Origin: Levilactobacillus brevis
Lineage (GTDB): Bacteria > Bacillota > Bacilli > Lactobacillales > Lactobacillaceae
Reading direction: 5' to 3'
Length of the DNA stretch: 64,000 bases
Assembly (NCBI GenBank): GCA_003666485.1
Contig: CP032931.1
Span: forward strand, 558,001-622,000
Part shown: piece after piece, positions 52,205-60,808 of the stretch
How the letters are laid out: each line of letters starts with the position of its first letter
Position numbering within the stretch: the first letter of the stretch is position 1
Position numbers and translations under genes: made by a program
The notes under the pieces: model-generated
What the model saw: the letters and a program-made list of their open reading frames with translations, nothing else
What the model was told of the DNA's origin: nothing
The model's database searches: none

Positions 52205-52239
52205 TTGTCAAATCGAGTGTACTAGGTATAATAGTACAC
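52205..52239 (+). promoter_or_regulatory. GntR-ABC operon promoter with palindromic operator
   Basis: TTGTCA (52205-52210), 16-bp spacer, TATAAT (52227-52232). A perfect palindrome GTGTACT-N9-AGTACAC (52217-52239) encloses the -10, well placed for autoregulation by the first gene. Confidence 0.75.
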
Positions 52240-52277
52240 ACAGGACACGTAGCCAACCACCAAGGGGTGAACCAAAC

Positions 52278-52649
52278 ATGCAAATGAATGATTCCAGTCT
52301 GCCGTACTACGAGCAACTGGTTTGGCGGGTCAAGCAACAGATCGTCCAAGGCATTTTAAAGCCGGGCGACCGGTTGCCGTCGGTCCGCGATATGGCGCGA
52401 CAAGAACAGCTGAACCCCAACACGGTCAGCAAGGCTTACAAGCAATTGGAAACGCAACAGGTCATCACCACCGTTCACGGTAAGGGCACGTACGTCCGCG
52501 AGTCCGCAACGGCGCCGGGCAATTCGGCCCAGGTGGTTGCCAGCAAGAAGCAACTGCTCACGTTACTCACGGAGATTCGCTATCTAGGCGTGCCGTTAGA
52601 TGAGGTCGTGAGTTGGATCAAACAGGCATATGAGGGGGTAGAGCAGTGA
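52278..52649 (+). CDS. GntR family regulator, YtrA-like
   Basis: A 123-aa regulator: GntR winged helix (PYYEQLVWRVKQQIVQG, GDRLPSVRDMARQ, LNPNTVSKAYKQLE) and a short helical tail. The ATG at 52278 follows AAGGGGTGA. It overlaps the ABC ATPase gene by 4 bp (GTGA), so the three genes form one operon that it probably represses through the palindrome at its promoter. Confidence 0.88.
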   Translation: MQMNDSSLPYYEQLVWRVKQQIVQGILKPGDRLPSVRDMARQEQLNPNTVSKAYKQLETQQVITTVHGKGTYVRESATAPGNSAQVVASKKQLLTLLTEIRYLGVPLDEVVSWIKQAYEGVEQ

Positions 52650-53539
52650 CCTTACAAGTAAACAAGTTAAGCAAGAAAATCGACAAGCGCCAAATCATTT
52701 CGGATATCACCTTTAACTGGGCGCCGGGTGAAATCATTGGGCTAGTCGGTCGTAACGGTGTCGGTAAGACCACGCTGTTTCGGACCATGGTCAACCATTA
52801 CGTGGCGGATACTGGCCTGGTGACGGTCGATGATGACCCGATCCAACGGGTGCCCGCGCGGCAACACGATATTTTCTTTTTGGATACGCAATACAATTTT
52901 TTAAGCAATTATAGTTTGAAGGAACTGCCTGATTTTTACGGGGTGGTCTATCCGAATTTTGACCGACAACGCTACATGGACCTCCTGAAACACTTTGCGT
53001 TAAATGCCGGTGACCAGTACCGGCGGCTGTCTAAGGGGATGCGGGCGATAGTCAATGTTATTTTGGCAATGACCTCCAACGCGACGTACCTGATTTTGGA
53101 CGAACCGTTTGATGGGCTTGACGTTATCGTGCGTGAAAATATTGCAACGATGGTTATTGATGAGGTGGCCGACCAACGCAAGGGCTTTTTGATCTCTTCG
53201 CATGACCTAAACGAGCTGGACGGCTTGAGCGACCGGGTCTTATTGCTCAAGGACAGTCAGCTTGCTCATGACTACAACCTGGAAGACATTCGGGCCACGG
53301 CTAAGAAAATTCAGTTGGTCTTGCCGGACAAGACGATTCCGGCGGTGCTCAAGGAACACAGTCACCTGATCCGCGTTTCCGGTCGGGTCCTGGTGGTGGT
53401 CATCACGAATTACACGGCAGACATCGACCAGCAGTTACGGGCTTTGCATCCGGTCTTACTGGAAGAATTACCGTTGACACTCGAAGACCTGTTCCGGGCG
53501 AATTTGGCGCACGACACAGGCTATCAATTACTCAAGTAG
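52646..53539 (+). CDS. ABC transporter ATP-binding protein, YtrB-like
   Basis: A 297-aa ATPase: Walker A GRNGVGKTT, signature LSKGM, Walker B YLILDEP, and an H-loop SSHDLNEL. The LSKGM signature and C-terminal extension are typical of exporters encoded next to YtrA-type regulators. It starts with GTG overlapping the regulator's stop. Confidence 0.88.
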   Translation: MTLQVNKLSKKIDKRQIISDITFNWAPGEIIGLVGRNGVGKTTLFRTMVNHYVADTGLVTVDDDPIQRVPARQHDIFFLDTQYNFLSNYSLKELPDFYGVVYPNFDRQRYMDLLKHFALNAGDQYRRLSKGMRAIVNVILAMTSNATYLILDEPFDGLDVIVRENIATMVIDEVADQRKGFLISSHDLNELDGLSDRVLLLKDSQLAHDYNLEDIRATAKKIQLVLPDKTIPAVLKEHSHLIRVSGRVLVVVITNYTADIDQQLRALHPVLLEELPLTLEDLFRANLAHDTGYQLLK

Positions 53540-53551
53540 GGGGCAGAGACT

Positions 53552-54499
53552 TTGCAAAAACAAGTGACGAAATTAATCTGGCGGCGTCATCGCCGGATGT
53601 TTGTGCTGGCCGGGCTGCTCTCCATCCTGGTGGGCGTGGCGGATGACTTGATCACCTTGCATACACTGAGTCAAACGGAGGGACACTATGATCTGGTGAA
53701 GACCAGCATCAATCAGTGGCGTGTGTATGATGGGGGTAACTTTCCGGCATATTCCTTTTGGCTATTCATCGTAGCCTGGGTCTTAGGACTCCTGTTAATG
53801 AATCAGGACCTGACGGATAACTTTAATCAATTCTTATTTAGTAGCGGCTTTTCCCGCCAACGGGTCTATTGGACTAAGTTGTGGCAAGGCCTTCTCGCAA
53901 TGTTCGTGATCGTCGTCTTGACGCTAGCCGTTCAGTATGGTATTTTTTGGGTCAGTCTCCCGGCCCGAATCGGGTTTCACCTGGCGTGGCCGGGACTGAT
54001 CACCTCGTGGGTTTGTGGTTTGGCCAACTCCTTGGGGATGTTTGCGATTTGCTGGTTTGCGGCTCTGATTGTGGGACAGACTGGCGCTTTGGTCGTGACG
54101 CTCATTGGATTTACCCTATCACTGTCTGGCGTGGCCGCTATTTTTGAACGATTATACGACAAAAATGGCATCGGGTTAGGCCTACACGGCGGCCAATTGT
54201 CCTGGCTGACTGCTGGGGCTTGGGTCGTGGCGGCCCTGATCCTATTCATCTGGGGCGCGTACTTGTATCAGCGCTTGTCGCTGGAACACAACGGAGAGTA
54301 TCTACTCTTCCCAGGTTTGCGCGTGCCGGTTTACATCGTATTCGTCCTGTATGTGACCCTCATCAACGGGTTCAACAATGCGGACGGTTACAGCACCATC
54401 ATCAGCTTCTTGGTCTCAGCTGCCTTCGGGTATTTCTGGCTCTGGCGGCCTAGCATCATGGCCAAGTGGCACCGATGGCGATCACAACGTGAAGGCTAG
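53552..54499 (+). CDS. ABC transporter permease of the GntR operon
   Basis: A 315-aa membrane protein with about seven hydrophobic segments, beginning with TTG after GGGGGCAGAG. It resembles ABC-2-like permeases of YtrABC-type exporters ('FLFSSGFSRQRVYWTKLWQG' loop). The substrate is unknown; envelope stress or peptide export is a reasonable guess. Confidence 0.78.
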   Translation: MQKQVTKLIWRRHRRMFVLAGLLSILVGVADDLITLHTLSQTEGHYDLVKTSINQWRVYDGGNFPAYSFWLFIVAWVLGLLLMNQDLTDNFNQFLFSSGFSRQRVYWTKLWQGLLAMFVIVVLTLAVQYGIFWVSLPARIGFHLAWPGLITSWVCGLANSLGMFAICWFAALIVGQTGALVVTLIGFTLSLSGVAAIFERLYDKNGIGLGLHGGQLSWLTAGAWVVAALILFIWGAYLYQRLSLEHNGEYLLFPGLRVPVYIVFVLYVTLINGFNNADGYSTIISFLVSAAFGYFWLWRPSIMAKWHRWRSQREG

Positions 54500-54622
54500 A
54501 GAGTAAGTCGGCGTAGGGTTTGAACGAAACAATTGGTAGTCCACGGATTATCAAGGGGAGTGACCAGCAGCGTTGGGGAACGCGGCTGGTCAACGGTCCG
54601 GTGAAAGTAGCCGGACAACGAA

Positions 54623-54667
54623 AAAAATGGTGTTTCTGACTGGTTAGACAGTGGGAACACCATTTTT
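54623..54667. terminator. Terminator after the ABC permease
   Basis: AAAAATGGTGTT pairs with AACACCATTTTT. Confidence 0.85.
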
Positions 54668-54702
54668 GTTTGGGTTGAAATTGATCAGGCTGGCCGCCTC
54701 CC

Positions 54703-54869
54703 GTCCGCCAAATATGAGCCGGAACGCGGTGGGCGGCGGGACGAGCCAAGGGGCGGTCTCGTCTCCTCGACTTTGAGCCGAAGACCGCGTCTCAAAATCG
54801 CCAGTTCCCTAACCGGCATAAACCGCGCCGCTAAGGGAACTCCCACGGCTGAGCTCATATTTGGCGGAC
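54703..54869 (+). repeat. Repeat A, copy 9 (forward), best reference copy
   Basis: 167 bp. The outer stem is GTCCGCCAAATATGAGC with GCTCATATTTGGCGGAC. Internal hairpins: GACGAG/CTCGTC (about 54741-54768), TTTGAG/CTCAAA (54772-54796) and GTTCCCT/AGGGAAC with CGGC/GCCG (54804-54840). Confidence 0.94.
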
Positions 54870-55153
54870 TCCCGGCTACGGAGATGTTTCACTGCCAATC
54901 GGGTTAGTTCTTAGCAACAGGTGAGCTGTAGTCAAATCTGTTTCAATTCGGTGTCACTGACAAACGCTAACCTGTCGGAGTCAACCAGTATTCAGAGTTC
55001 CCAGCTGTGTCGGCTCCAGCTAGTTGACGTTTCTTATCAGAATTTCAAATCGGCCATGCTGTAAGCTGAGAATACTTTTAGCTAACGCCAACTTTCATTT
55101 CTAATTGCTTCTGGTCAGCACGGACCATCTCGTCAGCCATTTACCAATCAAGG

Positions 55154-56611
55154 TTAAGTCCGATGCAAATACCAGTCGTAGATGGCGTGCGCCGCGTCAG
55201 CGTGGAGGTAGCGCAACTCGATGGCCTGGTTGCGATTGCCGTGGCGGATATTGACCACCAGATGTGCCAGGTGCGTGCGTTTCATCCAAATGGACCGGGT
55301 CAGCTTCATTGATTGAATCTTGTTGGTCGGAATGTAGTACAGCTCCCGTTCCCAGAAATGGCCGGTCTGCAATGCCAATAATTTCGGCGACAGCAGGCGG
55401 CCCGCCGTGTTGCGAGCAGCAAAGCGGCCCTGAAGTGCGGCGATTGGCAAGAGAATCAAACTCATCCAGCCCCAGCTAGGCCACAGCCACCACAATAGGG
55501 CGATGGGCACCGCGACGACCAGCATCGTATTTCGCATTTGATACCAGCTGTGGGCAACGTGGAGGTCCGCCAGATCTGGCTGGTGGTCCGGCAACCATTG
55601 AATAAAGGGCTGCATGGTGCGGTAGACGATGTCGCTGGCAATCACGGGCATGACGACCAGGTCGTTGTCATCGTCATCACTAGCGGCCTTGGACGCAACC
55701 AGAATTTGAACCGTCTGGAGGTGTAGCCATTGGCGCAGGATGTTTTGCTTGATGCGGACGGCCTGGAGTCGGTCTAGTGGCGCAGTGACGGTGTTGCGCT
55801 GGAACAAGCCCTTGGCGGCGACCAATTGGTGACCGGACCGGGAGAGTTCAAAATGATAGTAGCGCGTCAAAGTCCATAAGAAGGCGCCCAGCCAGGCAAT
55901 CAAGATGATGACGACAGCCCCAGCAATCAGCAGGGTCAGGGCCAAATGGCTGGCGTCAGAGACCAGGGCGTCGGTCATGTTGCGGGGAATCTTATTGTAC
56001 AGGCCCAGTAGGACCAGCAAAAACGGAATGAAGATCAGGGACGTCAGACCAAATTTGACCAGGTCGCGGTAATTGATCTGATAATACGCGGCTGGGGCGA
56101 CAGTATCGGCAATCGGCGATGGTTCAGCCGGTGGCGTGTCTGCGGTCGGTGCTGCCGTGACTGGCGTTGGGTCGGTCGTCGCTGTTTGACGATAGTGATT
56201 GATCTGTTGAGCAACGGTGATGGGTACCGCGGCCAGTCGAGCTTCCGGGGCACTGTCGGCGTGGCTGGCCGTTTCAATCAGGACCTCTTCTAACTTAAAT
56301 GGCCGCAGGTAAAACCACTGCTTGCTTTGGACCGTTTGAATCCGCGTGTAGGGGATGTGCTCGTGGTGCCGGACGAAGACGCCAGAGTGGACCACCACCG
56401 CGTCAGGCGTGATAGCGTAGGTCAGCGTCAGCCATTTGGCACATGGCCAGATGAAGAAGGCCAAGATTAAAATGATTAGGATTCCCCAGAACCAGATTGA
56501 CGTGTGGTCGTGATTGGTGAAGACCAGAATCAACAAGAACCAGTAGTCCTTGATCGACTTGGCAATGTGCTGGAGCAGTCCTAAGGGATGGGTGCGTCTA
56601 GGTTTGGTCAT
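55154..56611 (-). CDS. Bacterial PH-domain membrane protein, YdbT-like
   Basis: A 485-aa protein with several hydrophobic helices and repeated bPH2 domains (segments such as 'YAITPDAVVVHSGVFVRHHE' followed by 'HIPYTRIQTVQSKQ', and later 'QRNTVTAPLDRLQAVRIKQ'). YdbT pairs with YdbS; the couple has been tied to envelope stress or bacteriocin tolerance, but the mechanism is unknown. ATG 56611 follows AGGAGG. It overlaps the YdbS-like gene by 14 bp, giving a two-gene operon. Confidence 0.83.
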   Translation of the reverse strand: MTKPRRTHPLGLLQHIAKSIKDYWFLLILVFTNHDHTSIWFWGILIILILAFFIWPCAKWLTLTYAITPDAVVVHSGVFVRHHEHIPYTRIQTVQSKQWFYLRPFKLEEVLIETASHADSAPEARLAAVPITVAQQINHYRQTATTDPTPVTAAPTADTPPAEPSPIADTVAPAAYYQINYRDLVKFGLTSLIFIPFLLVLLGLYNKIPRNMTDALVSDASHLALTLLIAGAVVIILIAWLGAFLWTLTRYYHFELSRSGHQLVAAKGLFQRNTVTAPLDRLQAVRIKQNILRQWLHLQTVQILVASKAASDDDDNDLVVMPVIASDIVYRTMQPFIQWLPDHQPDLADLHVAHSWYQMRNTMLVVAVPIALLWWLWPSWGWMSLILLPIAALQGRFAARNTAGRLLSPKLLALQTGHFWERELYYIPTNKIQSMKLTRSIWMKRTHLAHLVVNIRHGNRNQAIELRYLHADAAHAIYDWYLHRT

Positions 56612-57074
56612 GGCGCGCCTCCTGTGCCAAGCGCATGATCTGTTCACGGAGACGCTCGGCTTCAAGGAGCTCGAGGCCTTCGATATCATGGCTAGTGGCC
56701 GCGGTGGCAATCGAGACCTTGGTCAGTTTTTGCCATTGCAGCAACGGCCCGGCGTTTAAGGTGACGTTTTGGACCCGGGCAATCGGGATAGCCACGCGCT
56801 TTTGGAAAATGAACCCGGACTGCATTTCCACGGCCAGGTCGGTGATGTGATAGCGAGTAAAGCGGTAGCGGTAGGGAATCAGGCCGGCCTCAATCAGGGG
56901 CTCGATGACGGTTAGAATCAAGGCAAAGACGGTGATCCAGATGGACCAGTCCCAGTAACGGTAGGTTAACCACAGTAGCCCGCTGATGACCAGCAGGGCA
57001 ACGAGGCTACCGAGGGCGCTCAGGCCCCAGATACGTTTGATACGTGGGGGTAATTGGTGATTAGTTGATGACAT
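56598..57074 (-). CDS. Bacterial PH-domain membrane protein, YdbS-like
   Basis: A 158-aa protein with two N-terminal helices and one bPH2 domain (YRFTRYHITDLAVEMQSGFI, VAIPIARVQNVTLNAGPLLQ), the YdbS layout. GGGAGGAG lies upstream of the ATG. First gene of the pair, under the promoter at 57100-57128. Confidence 0.85.
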   Translation of the reverse strand: MSSTNHQLPPRIKRIWGLSALGSLVALLVISGLLWLTYRYWDWSIWITVFALILTVIEPLIEAGLIPYRYRFTRYHITDLAVEMQSGFIFQKRVAIPIARVQNVTLNAGPLLQWQKLTKVSIATAATSHDIEGLELLEAERLREQIMRLAQEARHDQT

Positions 57075-57099
57075 AGAACTCCTCCCTTGTAGTAGTCTA

Positions 57100-57128
57100 A
57101 GTGTAGCAAGTCCACTCTACCTTGACAA
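57100..57128 (-). promoter_or_regulatory. Promoter of the ydbS-ydbT operon
   Basis: On the minus strand: TTGTCA (57128-57123), 17-bp spacer, TACACT (57105-57100). Confidence 0.65.
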
Positions 57129-57270
57129 TAGGCGGTAGCAAACAGTTAGGAGTTGAACTAAAGCCGGCATAAACGGTTAGACCATTAAGACGAAAAAATG
57201 AAAATGGCTGGTGTCCCGGGAATGGGGGGCGTCAAACGTTTAACGTGGTGGGCGACGATCAAAATGAGGA

Positions 57271-57299
57271 TTGACGCGCACTGATGGACCCCGTATAAT
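57271..57299 (+). promoter_or_regulatory. Promoter of the deoxyribosyltransferase gene
   Basis: TTGACG (57271-57276), 17-bp spacer, TATAAT (57294-57299). The DNA between this and the ydbS promoter shows nothing else. Confidence 0.8.
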
Positions 57300-57318
57300 A
57301 GCTAGAAACAACCAAATA

Positions 57319-57420
57319 GTCCTTTTAACTTAGTCCCGTGAGGCTAATAAAGGTCCGGTAGTCACTTAAATTTAATGTGTGCTAGCGGCCTGACTCCTTA
57401 CGGGATCCGGCCGCTTTTTT
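57319..57420 (+). promoter_or_regulatory. PyrR-binding attenuator leader
   Basis: The PyrR binding-loop consensus ARUCCNGNGAGGYU is matched exactly by AGTCCCGTGAGGCT (57332-57345), inside a stem of CCTTTT and AAAGG. An intrinsic terminator follows (AGCGGCC at 57384-57390 with GGCCGCT at 57409-57415, then a T run to 57420). TCCCGTGAGG in the PyrR loop can pair with CCTTACGGGA (57396-57405) inside the terminator, giving the antiterminator. This is the three-way switch of PyrR-controlled genes: UMP-bound PyrR favours termination. Confidence 0.88.
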
Positions 57421-57463
57421 CATGGGCCGGCGGTTGCAAAGAAAGCATTGGAGGAGTTTTTTC

Positions 57464-57904
57464 ATGGCACAAATTTACGTAGCAAGTCCATTTTTCAGTC
57501 CCGAACAGGTCGACCGGGTCAAACGCCTGGAAGCCGCTTTAGAAGCCAATCCCACGGTCAAGGATTTCTATTCACCCCGGCTGCATCAAGACGCCGCCAA
57601 TGAACAGTTTACCAAGCCTTGGGCCACGGAGATCTTCCATCGTGACATGGACCAAATCGCGGCCGCAGACGTCATCGTCACGGTCATTGATTTCGAGGCG
57701 AAGAACTTGGATTCGGGGACGGCGTACGAATTGGGCGTTGCCACGATGAGCAACAAGCCAATCTTGGCACTGCAGGAAAAGGACGAGGCGGTCAACCTGA
57801 TGATCACCGAAAGCATGCACTGGTACACCAAGCACGTCGATGACTTCAAGACGTACGACTTCAACACCCTGGACAAGGGCGAGTTTATCGGCGAAATCTT
57901 GTAG
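57464..57904 (+). CDS. Nucleoside 2-deoxyribosyltransferase
   Basis: A 146-aa enzyme of the NDT family, which swaps bases between 2'-deoxynucleosides in salvage. Seen: N-terminal IYVASPFFSPEQ, 'DVIVTVIDF', and the catalytic 'DSGTAYELGVA' with its Glu nucleophile. ATG 57464 has GGAGGAG seven nucleotides upstream; the in-frame ATG at 57422 abuts the leader terminator. The PyrR leader makes expression respond to pyrimidine supply, and an NCS1 base permease gene follows on the other side of a repeat block. Confidence 0.9.
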   Translation: MAQIYVASPFFSPEQVDRVKRLEAALEANPTVKDFYSPRLHQDAANEQFTKPWATEIFHRDMDQIAAADVIVTVIDFEAKNLDSGTAYELGVATMSNKPILALQEKDEAVNLMITESMHWYTKHVDDFKTYDFNTLDKGEFIGEIL

Positions 57905-57923
57905 AAATTTGGGTTACCAGGTC

Positions 57924-58110
57924 TGCCTCCAGCTACCGGGGGTTCCGCCTGCTATGGGGAACGATTCCAGCCAAAGAGCGGGCTTTCATCTCGCTTCAAA
58001 GCCTCGCAAAATGCGCGAGTCTCTGAAGTCGTCCCACGCAGTAACCTGGCTAAGAACGCCAGCTAACTGCGTCGACACAGCTGGCTGCGCCCCTGGTAGC
58101 TTCCGGCGGG
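57924..58110 (+). repeat. Repeat B, copy 4 (forward)
   Basis: Starts TGCCTCCAGCTACCGGGGG and has the TTCCGCCTGCTATGGGG block. Its hairpin is GCAGTAACCTGGC/GCCAGCTAACTGC, a different sequence from the GGCTGAG/CTCAGCC of other copies but still largely paired. Confidence 0.85.
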
Positions 58111-58194
58111 TTAGACAATTTTCAAGATTAGTGTGTGTCTACTGGAGCCAAGATATTGCTGTTTACTTATTGTGACACGCCAATGTAGCCGTGA

Positions 58195-58360
58195 GTTCGC
58201 TAACTATGAGACTGGAACGCTGTGGGCAGACGGGTCGAGCCGTAGAGCGGTCTCGACACCTCGCTTTGAGCCGAAGGACGCGTCTCAAAGACGCCAGCTC
58301 CCTAACCGGTAAAGAGCACCGCTAAGGGAACTCCCACGGCTGAGCTCATAGTTGACGGAC
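58195..58360 (+). repeat. Repeat A, copy 10 (forward)
   Basis: Starts GTTCGCTAACTATGAG and ends CTCATAGTTGACGGAC; the two ends have changed in step. Hairpins GTCGAG/CTCGAC and CGGT/ACCG. Confidence 0.88.
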
Positions 58361-58452
58361 TTTCGGCTACGGTAGTGCTGGTCAACAATCGTTGCTTCAC
58401 TGCAATTAGCGGTGTAGCAGGGTGATGACCGTTTGAATAAGTACTATCAGAC

Positions 58453-58638
58453 TGCCGGAGGAGGCCAGGGATGGAGCTGGCTGTGTCGACGGTGTTGGCT
58501 GAGGTTCTTTCTCAGCCTACAGCGTGGGGCGACTTGGGAGACTGGCGGGCTTTGACAGGCTTCCAAGCGAACCGGAAGCCCGCCTTTCAGGCTGCAGGTG
58601 GTCCCCATAGCAGGCGGAATCCCTGGCAGCCGGAGGCA
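58453..58638 (-). repeat. Repeat B, copy 5 (reverse)
   Basis: From TGCCGGAGGAGGCCAGGGAT to ATCCCTGGCAGCCGGAGGCA. It has the GGCTGAG/CTCAGCC hairpin and a GGCGGGCTT/AAGCCCGCC stem, and ends 44 bp before the permease start. Confidence 0.9.
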
Positions 58639-58681
58639 ACTGGTAAAGAAAACAAAGTGAATAAAAGAAAGGTGAGGAACC

Positions 58682-59180
58682 GTGGCACAAGAGGTTAAAA
58701 CAGCCGCAACAACGCAGACGCCGAAGACATTTGGGCGTGTTGAATCTATCCCCATGGCACATCGGCGGATGTCCAACTGGGATTTATTTGCGACTTGGAT
58801 TGGCGCTAACGCCAATAACGGAACGTGGTACATCGGTGGGGTCATCGCGGCCTGTGGCTTTGTCACAGCGTCGACGACCTTGGTGATTGTCGGCCTGATT
58901 TCCTATGCATTGCTGGCGGTGGCTAGTTACATGGGGTATCGCACCGGCGTACCAGCCATGGCGCTCACTCGCGCTTCATTTGGCTTACGAGGGAGCTTCA
59001 TTCCTTCCGCGATTAATGTGATTCAATTTATTGGTTGGGCGGCCGTCAATACGTTTATTGCCGCCACGTCGATCAGCTACATCTTTGGCGAACTGTTTGG
59101 TTGGCCGTTATATGGCAAGCCGGGCGGGACGTTTGGTCTGATCGTCGGCATTTTGATTATGAGTGTCCTGCATTTATTGA
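58682..59180 (+). pseudogene. NCS1 permease, 5' part, split by IS1380-type element
   Basis: Encodes the first 166 residues of an NCS1-family base permease (cytosine/purine/uracil/allantoin type): soluble N-terminus, then helices with 'WIGANANNGTWYIGG' and 'TRASFGLRGSFIPS'. GTG start after AAAGGTGAGG. The insertion adds a stop within two codons of the junction. The continuation is at 60835-61745; joining the two across one copy of ATTGA restores a 469-codon frame. Confidence 0.92.
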
Positions 59181-59340
59181 CCTGAATTATTCACCAGAAA
59201 CTCCAAAATCCCCATCAAACACATGATTCAAGTGCTTGATGGGAATTTTACGTTTTCACCTTTTAAGTGCAGAAAAAGAGCCTCAGCTCTGGTATAGTTA
59301 ACTCGACCAAAAGACACTATAAAGAGAAGAGGACTCTATA

Positions 59341-60645
59341 ATGAAAACTGTACAGGAAATGGCATTTAGTTTCAATAAAAACATTCTAGCATCGCATACC
59401 GGCGGTCAATTATCTTCTGATGGTGGCCTAACCTTGTGTGTTGAACTGATGGCAAAGTTTCAGTTCACGAACTTAGCTGACAATCTATTGAAGTTCAACG
59501 ACCATCGACAATACTGCCGACATAGTAATTCAAGTATCTTAATGCAGTTGGTTCTGCAGATCATTGCCGGTTATAATACAGATTCTGCTGCAACCTCATT
59601 GGTTGCAGAACCATTGTTTAAACTTTTATTGGACAAACCAGCCTTAGCTTCACAAGCGACGATATCCCGTTTCTGGCAACGTATCGATTCCGCAGGTGTG
59701 GACGCCTTCCAGACTTTAAATCAAGCTCTTATTGATCAAGCTCGACTGCTAACTAATCAGACGACCACCATTATTGATATTGATTCAACCCATTCTGACA
59801 CTTATGGCAATCAAGAAGCTACTGACTATAACGCCCATTATGGCTCGGAGGGGTATCATCCATTACTAGCTATCGATAATGATGGTAATCTCATGAAAGC
59901 CATCCTACGGCCTGGTAATGCCTATACCAGCACAGATATAAAAGCCTTTTTAGAACCGTTATTAAAACATTATCAAGACCAATTGCCAGAAACTGATATT
60001 CTGGTTCGCGGTGATAGCGGGTTCGCCACACCAGCTGTTTATGATACCTGCGAGGCCGATGATGTCTTTTACATTATTCGCCTCAAACGTAATAAGCGAC
60101 TACACAACTTGGCAGAAGAGTTTGTACAGATAAGCGACACAACTGAGTGGCATGAAACCGAAACTCACTATTACTCAGCAACTTATCAGGCCACTTCGTG
60201 GCCTAAACCGCGTCAAGTATACGTTAAGTCAACTCGTGTAGCTGGCGAATTGATCTTTTCACATGAATTTATTGTGACTAATCTGACAAATTTAACCGTA
60301 GAAGCAGCATTTGAACTGTATCATAAGCGTGGTCAGATGGAGAATTATATCAAGGAAGCCAAAGAGGGCTTCTTCTTTGATAAGACTGATAGTTCAACGT
60401 TTACCGCCAACGCTGCCCGTATGATGGTTAGTGTATTAGCGTACAATATTATCAATTTTATGAAGCAAATAGCCCTACCTAAAACAGAGACCGGATTGCG
60501 TGTTAGTACATTACGAATCCGTTTATTCAAAGTCGCTGCCCGCGTTGTGTTTACCGGTCGACGAATCCAGTTACGACTGAGTTCTCATCACGTTTATCAT
60601 CGACTCTTTTATCAGGTATTACAGCGTATTCAGGCTATTAAATAG
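59341..60645 (+). CDS. IS1380 family DDE transposase
   Basis: A 434-aa transposase. The N-terminus (SSDGGLTLCVELMAKF) and catalytic residues fit IS1380: Asp in DIDSTHSDTYG, Asp in LVRGDSGFATP, and Glu in YHKRGQMENYIKEAK. The frame is intact, so it is probably active. The ATG follows AGAGGA. Confidence 0.92.
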   Translation: MKTVQEMAFSFNKNILASHTGGQLSSDGGLTLCVELMAKFQFTNLADNLLKFNDHRQYCRHSNSSILMQLVLQIIAGYNTDSAATSLVAEPLFKLLLDKPALASQATISRFWQRIDSAGVDAFQTLNQALIDQARLLTNQTTTIIDIDSTHSDTYGNQEATDYNAHYGSEGYHPLLAIDNDGNLMKAILRPGNAYTSTDIKAFLEPLLKHYQDQLPETDILVRGDSGFATPAVYDTCEADDVFYIIRLKRNKRLHNLAEEFVQISDTTEWHETETHYYSATYQATSWPKPRQVYVKSTRVAGELIFSHEFIVTNLTNLTVEAAFELYHKRGQMENYIKEAKEGFFFDKTDSSTFTANAARMMVSVLAYNIINFMKQIALPKTETGLRVSTLRIRLFKVAARVVFTGRRIQLRLSSHHVYHRLFYQVLQRIQAIK

Positions 60646-60769
60646 CCCCAATTAAAAAAAATTCTGTACGATCAAGGGATAAGTGCACCCAAAAATTCAA
60701 AAATGACTCACCGTTAGGTGATACCATCAAAATTTAGAGTCTCAATACATAGTAAGCAAGATCAAAAGC

Positions 60770-60808
60770 CGTCAGTTTTTGAAAAACATGAAAACTGACG
60801 ACTTTTTT
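60770..60808 (+). terminator. Terminator at the right end of the insertion sequence
   Basis: CGTCAGTTTT pairs with AAAACTGACG, then TTTTTT. Confidence 0.8.

Larger units (their letters stand above)
54500..55153. other. Intergenic repeat region between convergent genes
   Basis: About 650 bp without a gene: a terminator, A copy 9, a linker and a degenerate B remnant (about 55005-55080, CAGCTGTGTCGGC...GTAAGCTGAG). Confidence 0.72.
57905..58681. other. Intergenic B-A-B repeat block
   Basis: About 777 bp with no gene: B copy 4 (forward), A copy 10 (forward), linker and B copy 5 (reverse). The inverted B copies could form one large fold. Confidence 0.78.

Noticed and set aside
54690-54885. Repeat A as a transposon insertion with target duplication
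   Set aside because: The flanks outside the terminal repeats are themselves conserved (CGCCTACC on the left, CCGGCTACG on the right), and no consistent direct duplication is seen.
57422-57463. Upstream start of the deoxyribosyltransferase at 57422
   Set aside because: It abuts the leader terminator's T run and lacks a ribosome binding site; the ATG at 57464 follows GGAGGAG.
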